From Amorphochlora amoebiformis (taxonomy: Eukaryota; Cercozoa; Chlorarachniophyceae): a stretch of DNA of 64,000 bases. Below are positions 44,240-64,000 of the stretch, one piece after another. The translations under genes were made by a program, and so were the position numbers. Below the pieces are notes generated by a model. It did not search any database. It was not told where the DNA came from and was given only the letters and a program-made list of their open reading frames with translations. Location of the stretch: contig BAAHQB010000064.1 of the NCBI GenBank assembly GCA_054601695.1, positions 682,001 to 746,000 of the forward strand, in the 5' to 3' direction. Numbering within the stretch: position 1 is the stretch's first letter; each line of letters starts with the position of its first letter.

Positions 44240-44373
44240 CTAGATATATACATATGCGCGTGATACACTAGTGCGGTTCTGCTAGCAATTGGGCAATCAT
44301 GATCGATCTCTGATTCATGATCAAGAGTATGTAGAATGTGGAGATTCAAACGATGTCTTAGGTATAATCAGAT
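43510..44373. other. CTAG-rich convergent intergenic zone
   Basis: Mostly mixed sequence with frequent CTAG/TCTAGA (43775-43870, 43885-43905, 43980-44040, 44150-44250), between gene H (+) and minus-strand ORF K and RAD51D. One short TA tract at 43720-43766. Confidence 0.6.
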
Positions 44374-44532
44374 TCAGGTTTCGCCACCAATGCCAAATTC
44401 GTCCTCGGTATTTATACTATGAGTTGCCGATTCCCTAAGCTTAAGACTTTGAGGACATTCAGACGCGTCCTTGCCGCTGGCGTCTATAATGCCTCTTTCT
44501 GAGATTCGACATTCACACGCTCCGCCAATCTC
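44374..44532 (-). CDS. Doubtful 52-codon terminal exon (K)
   Basis: A pyrimidine tract and ATTACAG precede an open frame that starts [20 protein letters not shown] and ends with TGA. I found no upstream exon in a matching phase. It may be chance. Confidence 0.25.
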   Translation of the reverse strand, partial: EIGGACECRISERGIIDASGKDASECPQSLKLRESATHSINTEDEFGIGGET

Positions 44533-44616
44533 CTGTAATTATGGACGTGGGAGAGAGAAGGGTGAGAAAACGATCTAGATTAGAGGACAGATACTGCACT
44601 GTACAAAATAATGTAA

Positions 44617-44648
<32 letters not shown>

Positions 44649-44717
44649 AATATATATATATTTATATATTTATATATGCGTTTTCATACATATAAATATA
44701 TATATATATACCCGCAC

Positions 44718-44765
<48 letters not shown>

Positions 44766-45170
44766 GTCTGTCTATATAGAGAGATAAATTTGCGTATGAG
44801 AATATATATATATATATATTATATATATATATATATACATTATTGTTATGTGCAAGTAAACAATTTGCATAAAAATGTACCTATTTACGGTTGCTTCATG
44901 ATACATATATATATATATATAAACATATATATATATATATATATGTATAATATCACATATATATATATGTATATGTATGACATAATTTCATGTAATACAT
45001 ATAGGCATATTATACAAATTATGTGATATACATGTATAAATTTACATATAGATGTATGTAAATATTATATATTATCATTATTTTTATTATTTTTAGTATT
45101 ATTACTGTTACATATATATACACATATATATATTATACATATACATGAATATATATATATATATATATAT

Positions 45171-45226
<56 letters not shown>

Positions 45227-45309
45227 TATAGATTCCAAATATATTGCATCATTATTATCATCATTATTTTATATATGTGTATGTGTGTATATATATATGT
45301 GTATATATA

Positions 45310-45346
<37 letters not shown>

Positions 45347-45380
45347 TATTGATGCATATTGTACATAAATAAATTACGTG

Positions 45381-45424
<44 letters not shown>

Positions 45425-45425
45425 T

Positions 45426-45465
<40 letters not shown>

Positions 45466-45572
45466 GTTTAGCCGTGTAATACATAATATTTATATTACAT
45501 ATATATATTATATATACCTGAATGCATATGTATACATATGTATATTTGCATACATATGTATACATATATGTA

Positions 45573-45645
<73 letters not shown>

Positions 45646-45648
45646 TTT

Positions 45649-45711
<63 letters not shown>

Positions 45712-45749
45712 GAAATATTATATATATATATATAATATATATAGATATA

Positions 45750-46231
45750 TTATAGCACCGTGCAGTTTGATTTCGTCATAGCTATTATCCTCCGAGACTT
45801 ATCGCGTGGGTGAAAGTACAGGGACAACCGTTTATCAGCGAAGTATGTCCAAGATTCACCTGGAGCATAACAGAATCAGAATGAATACTTCCAAAACGAT
45901 ACGTTCGTTCCAACCTAGTGCAGGCTTTAACCCGTCAACTCTGTTACTGACCGTGTGACTTGTTGTCTGAAATTATGAATTCGTTTTACCATGTACCTAA
46001 TATACGAACTGCTCGTTTACAATGGCAGCGATGTTGTGTTTGTGAACGATATGCTTGATTGCCCGACTTGTCTCCGACATCAGGGCGAACCCTAAGGTAT
46101 GAAGCGTGTGTGTTAATGAATAATGCGAAAACTATTCATATGTATGTATGTATTTAATGCATATAATACGTATTGATATTTACATATGTACATATATATA
46201 TATATATACATTTATAATTGTATATACATAT

Positions 46232-46268
<37 letters not shown>

Positions 46269-46414
46269 CTATGTATATATTCATATAATATATTTATATA
46301 TATATATATATATTAGTATAAATATATATATATATATGTGTGTATATGCATATATATATATATATGCATATATATATATATATATGCATATATTTATGCA
46401 TATAAGTATATATG

Positions 46415-46452
<38 letters not shown>

Positions 46453-46647
46453 CTATATACATTTATGTATATATATATATGTACATATAAATGTATGAAT
46501 ATATAAATATATATGTATATATATATATACATTTATATATATATATATATATATCATACATAATATGTATATATACATATTATACATAATATGTATATAT
46601 ATATATATATATATATTTTTTAAATAGCTATATTTATCTATTTATAC

Positions 46648-46726
<79 letters not shown>

Positions 46727-46739
46727 CTAATATATATTT

Positions 46740-46774
<35 letters not shown>

Positions 46775-47866
46775 GTGAAATTATATATTCATAGTGGAAA
46801 AAAATGTAAGTGTATCTATAATACAATTTGTACATACCTTGGTATTCGTTCCCACCTAAGTGTGGTGATAGTACAGCGGACAAAGAATCGATGATGATCA
46901 TTTGCAGGTTGTCATATTTTTTGTCCTGATGCAAAGAGCAATGCAGCTGGCAGAAAATATGCGACAATGAGGATGTGCTGAAGTTAACTTTTACCTGGGA
47001 TAGGCCCTTTCGAATCTCCTCCAGGACTGTGTTTAATTCGAAGGCATTGGAGACCTTGAATACTCTGATCTGTCGGAAAGCTATCTTGAAATCCTACGTT
47101 ATGAGTACTCAGACTTGGTACAAAGGGTGGAGATTTGTTTGAGGGTCTGGGGAGACAGAGGGGAAGGGGAAGGATTGAGTTTTAGAACCACACCTTTGGT
47201 TTTGGATCAAGGCCGTCCCCTGCCCAATTCTGGGGACTCTGGGAGGTCTGAACACGCAAGACATGCTGGGCAGCGTCCTGATATATCTGTTGCACTCTAT
47301 TCGGGGCAAACGAACTCGAAGTATCGATATACGCCACATAGGAATTCGTGTATGCAACCAACCTCGCCGCAATCATGAGGCACATCTGCAGTCATCAGTT
47401 AAAACATTATTCGCCTCTATACTATCTTAGACGAAAAGCATACCTGTGTTTTCCCAACGGCAGACTCCCCCACTAATTCGAGCACTTCGCCGGAGAATAT
47501 TCCACCTCCCATCAGCTCGTCAAGCCTGTATAGGTCGGTCTCAGCGACAATCGTGACGCAGTCTTTGGTAACGCATCACCTTGGGAATAGGACGGAGAGA
47601 ACATTCTCATGAAACGCGCCTATATCCTTATCCAAGACTTCAGCGTTGGACAAAACTTCAGCGTTCTTCTCCTCGTCCACGCTGGAGAGCAAGGTTATTG
47701 TCCTCCCAAAGTCCTGCGCCTTCCTCTTCTTCACACGAAAAGGAATATTCATCACACCACCACCGTTTTCCTTGTTGTCGTCCTTTAATTTACTGTCTAG
47801 ATGAAGCCTCGTAGACTTCCAGGTCCTTTGGACGGTGCTCTTGCACTGCCCAGGGAGGGAATCCAT
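45750..47866 (-). CDS. RAD51D: RAD51D-like RecA-family recombination protein
   Basis: Exons on the minus strand: exon 1 from ATG 47866 (donor unresolved), 47539-47444, 47385-47194, 47093-46995, 46946-46838, 46091-46021, 45966-45915, 45859-45750 (TAA). From exon 2 onward all phases fit. [13 protein letters not shown] precedes the Walker A loop GESAVGKTQ. Walker B is [20 protein letters not shown]. The region GLKPALG-ESWTYF matches the loop before the last strand in RAD51D, and the C-terminus [11 protein letters not shown] fits the family. RAD51 paralogues assist RAD51 loading during homologous recombination in the nucleus. XRCC2 or XRCC3 are alternatives, but SPHLGG and GLKPALGxSW favour RAD51D. 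The N-terminal exon is Lys/Glu-rich and unlike animal RAD51D. Confidence 0.85.
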
Positions 47867-47930
47867 TCGCCCACGTGTCCGATAAAATTAAATTTTATCG
47901 GCTTTCAAACTTGACACGTGTCCTCCGGGT
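47867..47930. promoter_or_regulatory. Divergent promoter RAD51D / gene J with perfect palindrome
   Basis: 64 bp lies between opposite start codons. A perfect inverted repeat of 11-bp arms (CCGATAAAATT, single A, then the complement) spans 47879-47901. It is flanked by direct repeats CACGTGTCC at 47872-47880 and 47915-47923. The right one belongs to AAACTTGACACGTG, also found upstream of PSMD9. Confidence 0.7.
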
Positions 47931-48349
47931 ATGCGTGACCTGAAGGCGGCTCGCATGGTCTGCCATTCGGGAGCCATACCTCTTCTTTTCGCAATAGCAA
48001 CCCTCGTGCTGCAAACTTCACCCGTCGGCTCACCTTCAAAGGTGTCCGGTGACTGTCGTGAGTCGGTGTACCGAGATTTCGACTCGATTTTTACGCCTTC
48101 GCGACGATTTCGAGGCCGACGGTACGCCCCGTTGGGGCGATATTGGAGTCTTCGTGGGGGAAATTCAATGGTTGAAGAGATTCCGGACACTTTAAAGCGC
48201 TATCTCATTGCAAAGCAGGTGAAGAGTGGGTTGGAAAGGACGTGGGCACGCGATCGATGATGTGCCGATTTCTTTTCCAGGATCAGGTAAGGATGGCATT
48301 GCGTGGAAAGGGAATAATTCACTCGCCTGAAGAGCTTCGTGGTAGTTAA
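47931..48349 (+). CDS. Small signal-peptide protein, 118 aa (gene J)
   Basis: Exons 47931-48218 and 48281-48349 (TAA) with a 62-bp intron (GTGAAG...TTTTCCAG). If unspliced, the frame ends after 109 codons at 48260. Residues about 14-32 (GAIPLLFAIATLVLQTSPVG) look like a signal peptide after a basic start. A basic region with FTPSRRFRGRRYAP and GRYWSLRGG follows, then an acidic MVEEIPDTLKRYL. The order signal peptide, Phe/Arg-rich stretch, LRGG, acidic helix parallels SP1 at 20731-21046. A plastid-type bipartite presequence or a secreted peptide are both possible; function unknown. Confidence 0.65.
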
Positions 48350-48399
48350 AGCACTTCTATTGGTCCTATTAGATCTTTGTGGTTCATAAAATTATTGGA

Positions 48400-54416
<6,017 letters not shown>

Positions 54417-54720
54417 AAAACGTAGGAATACGAAAATAATCATACTTTTATTCTTACAATATATATGGATATAAAATATACTGTATATATCTATATACAC
54501 ATATACATATATAATATATATATATATATATGTATATATATATGTGTGTATATATATGTATATGTATATATATATATGAATAGATGTACATGTATGTATA
54601 AAGACATACATGCATATGTGAATATTTATGTTAAAATAGATATAATGCATTGATGTACATATTTATGTTAACATACAACTAAACATTTATACATTTTTAT
54701 GTATACATATAAATGTATAC

Positions 54721-54753
<33 letters not shown>

Positions 54754-54763
54754 GGATACATGT

Positions 54764-54815
<52 letters not shown>

Positions 54816-54967
54816 TTATATATATAATATATATATATATATTTATTATATATATATATATATATTATTATATATATATATATATATATATGTATATGTT
54901 TAATCGTATGGTACATACATAATCTATCTTCGTAATTATGTACCTACCTCCACACACACCCTCAAAA

Positions 54968-57191
<2,224 letters not shown>

Positions 57192-57221
57192 AATAGACAT
57201 GTATATATTTTATAACATATA

Positions 57222-57267
<46 letters not shown>

Positions 57268-57277
57268 CATGCACATG

Positions 57278-57321
<44 letters not shown>

Positions 57322-57608
57322 GCACATACATATATATATGTACGTGTATATACTTGAACACATTCACATATATTCAACCAAAATTATATCCAATCCCAGG
57401 AATTAGTAACCAGGCGTCACCTTGACTTCAAACTCGAGTATGACCAAATATCATACTATCTCGTTTCTTTCTCCATCTCTCAATCTGGCACTCTTATTGT
57501 CACCCAGTCTCGCACTTATCCTTATCTGACTTTTTCCAATCTCTCTCGTCCTCAATCTCTGTCTATTTCTCTTATTGTGTACGAATTTAGTACCTTTCGC
57601 CACTATAG
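57192..57608. other. Intergenic region M / N
   Basis: It holds TA arrays to about 57325, then a pyrimidine-rich stretch (57450-57570) that may be promoter or 5' UTR of gene N. It has few CTAG motifs, unlike the convergent regions. Confidence 0.5.
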
Positions 57609-63919
<6,311 letters not shown>

Positions 63920-64000
63920 GTAAGATATATACATATACACACACACATATATATATATATATGTATATTATGTATATATATATGTAAATAATATATATAT

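Overview
Organism. This is nuclear DNA of a unicellular eukaryote. Genes are broken by GT-AG introns that often keep phase over 8 to 20 exons, and the proteins are eukaryotic: an RPA32-type replication protein, a RAD51D-like recombinase, PSMD9, a CCCH zinc-finger protein, a CS-domain protein and a VHL-beta-like membrane protein. A degenerate TTAGGG array is also present. The cytidylate-kinase-like family and the protein set would suit an alga or protist of the SAR/chromalveolate type, but that is inference and I cannot name a species. The most striking property is that much of the sequence is (TA)n/(TATG)n microsatellite, mostly inside introns, with short GC-normal exons as islands between the arrays. 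Almost all long Tyr/Ile open frames are translations of these arrays.

Layout. Reading phase across every splice junction gave this order: kinase-like gene A (+, 1-9861); unknown gene C2 (-, about 11294-16203); CCCH zinc-finger gene (-, about 17014-19926); small signal-peptide gene (-, 20731-21046); PSMD9 (+, 21131-23817); VHL-like membrane gene (-, 25498-29476); unknown gene E (-, 29557-30372); RPA2 (+, 30418-32201); TruA-type pseudouridine synthase (-, 32588-38364); partial gene G (-, 38446-38697); unknown membrane gene H (+, 38745-43509); doubtful ORF K (-, 44374-44532); RAD51D-like (-, 45750-47866); second small signal-peptide gene J (+, 47931-48349); unknown L (+, 48400-54416); unknown M (+, 54968-57191); CS-domain gene N (+, 57609 to beyond the window end).

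Architecture. Divergent neighbours are separated by only 45-84 bp between start codons. Convergent neighbours are separated by zones of roughly 0.4-1.7 kb rich in CTAG/TCTAGA, with fewer TA arrays. Introns fall into two classes: compact (39-125 bp, no arrays) and long (0.2-2 kb, array-filled). Several genes show internal duplication of exons or introns. Two copies of a 337-389 bp terminal-inverted-repeat element sit in introns of gene A and the TruA gene.

Function. RPA2, RAD51D, PSMD9, the pseudouridine synthase and the RNA-binding zinc-finger protein are housekeeping genes with no obvious shared pathway. The possible novelty lies in the genome structure, in two short signal-peptide proteins whose promoters share a 14-bp motif, and in several conserved-looking but unrecognised genes (E, H, L, M, C2).
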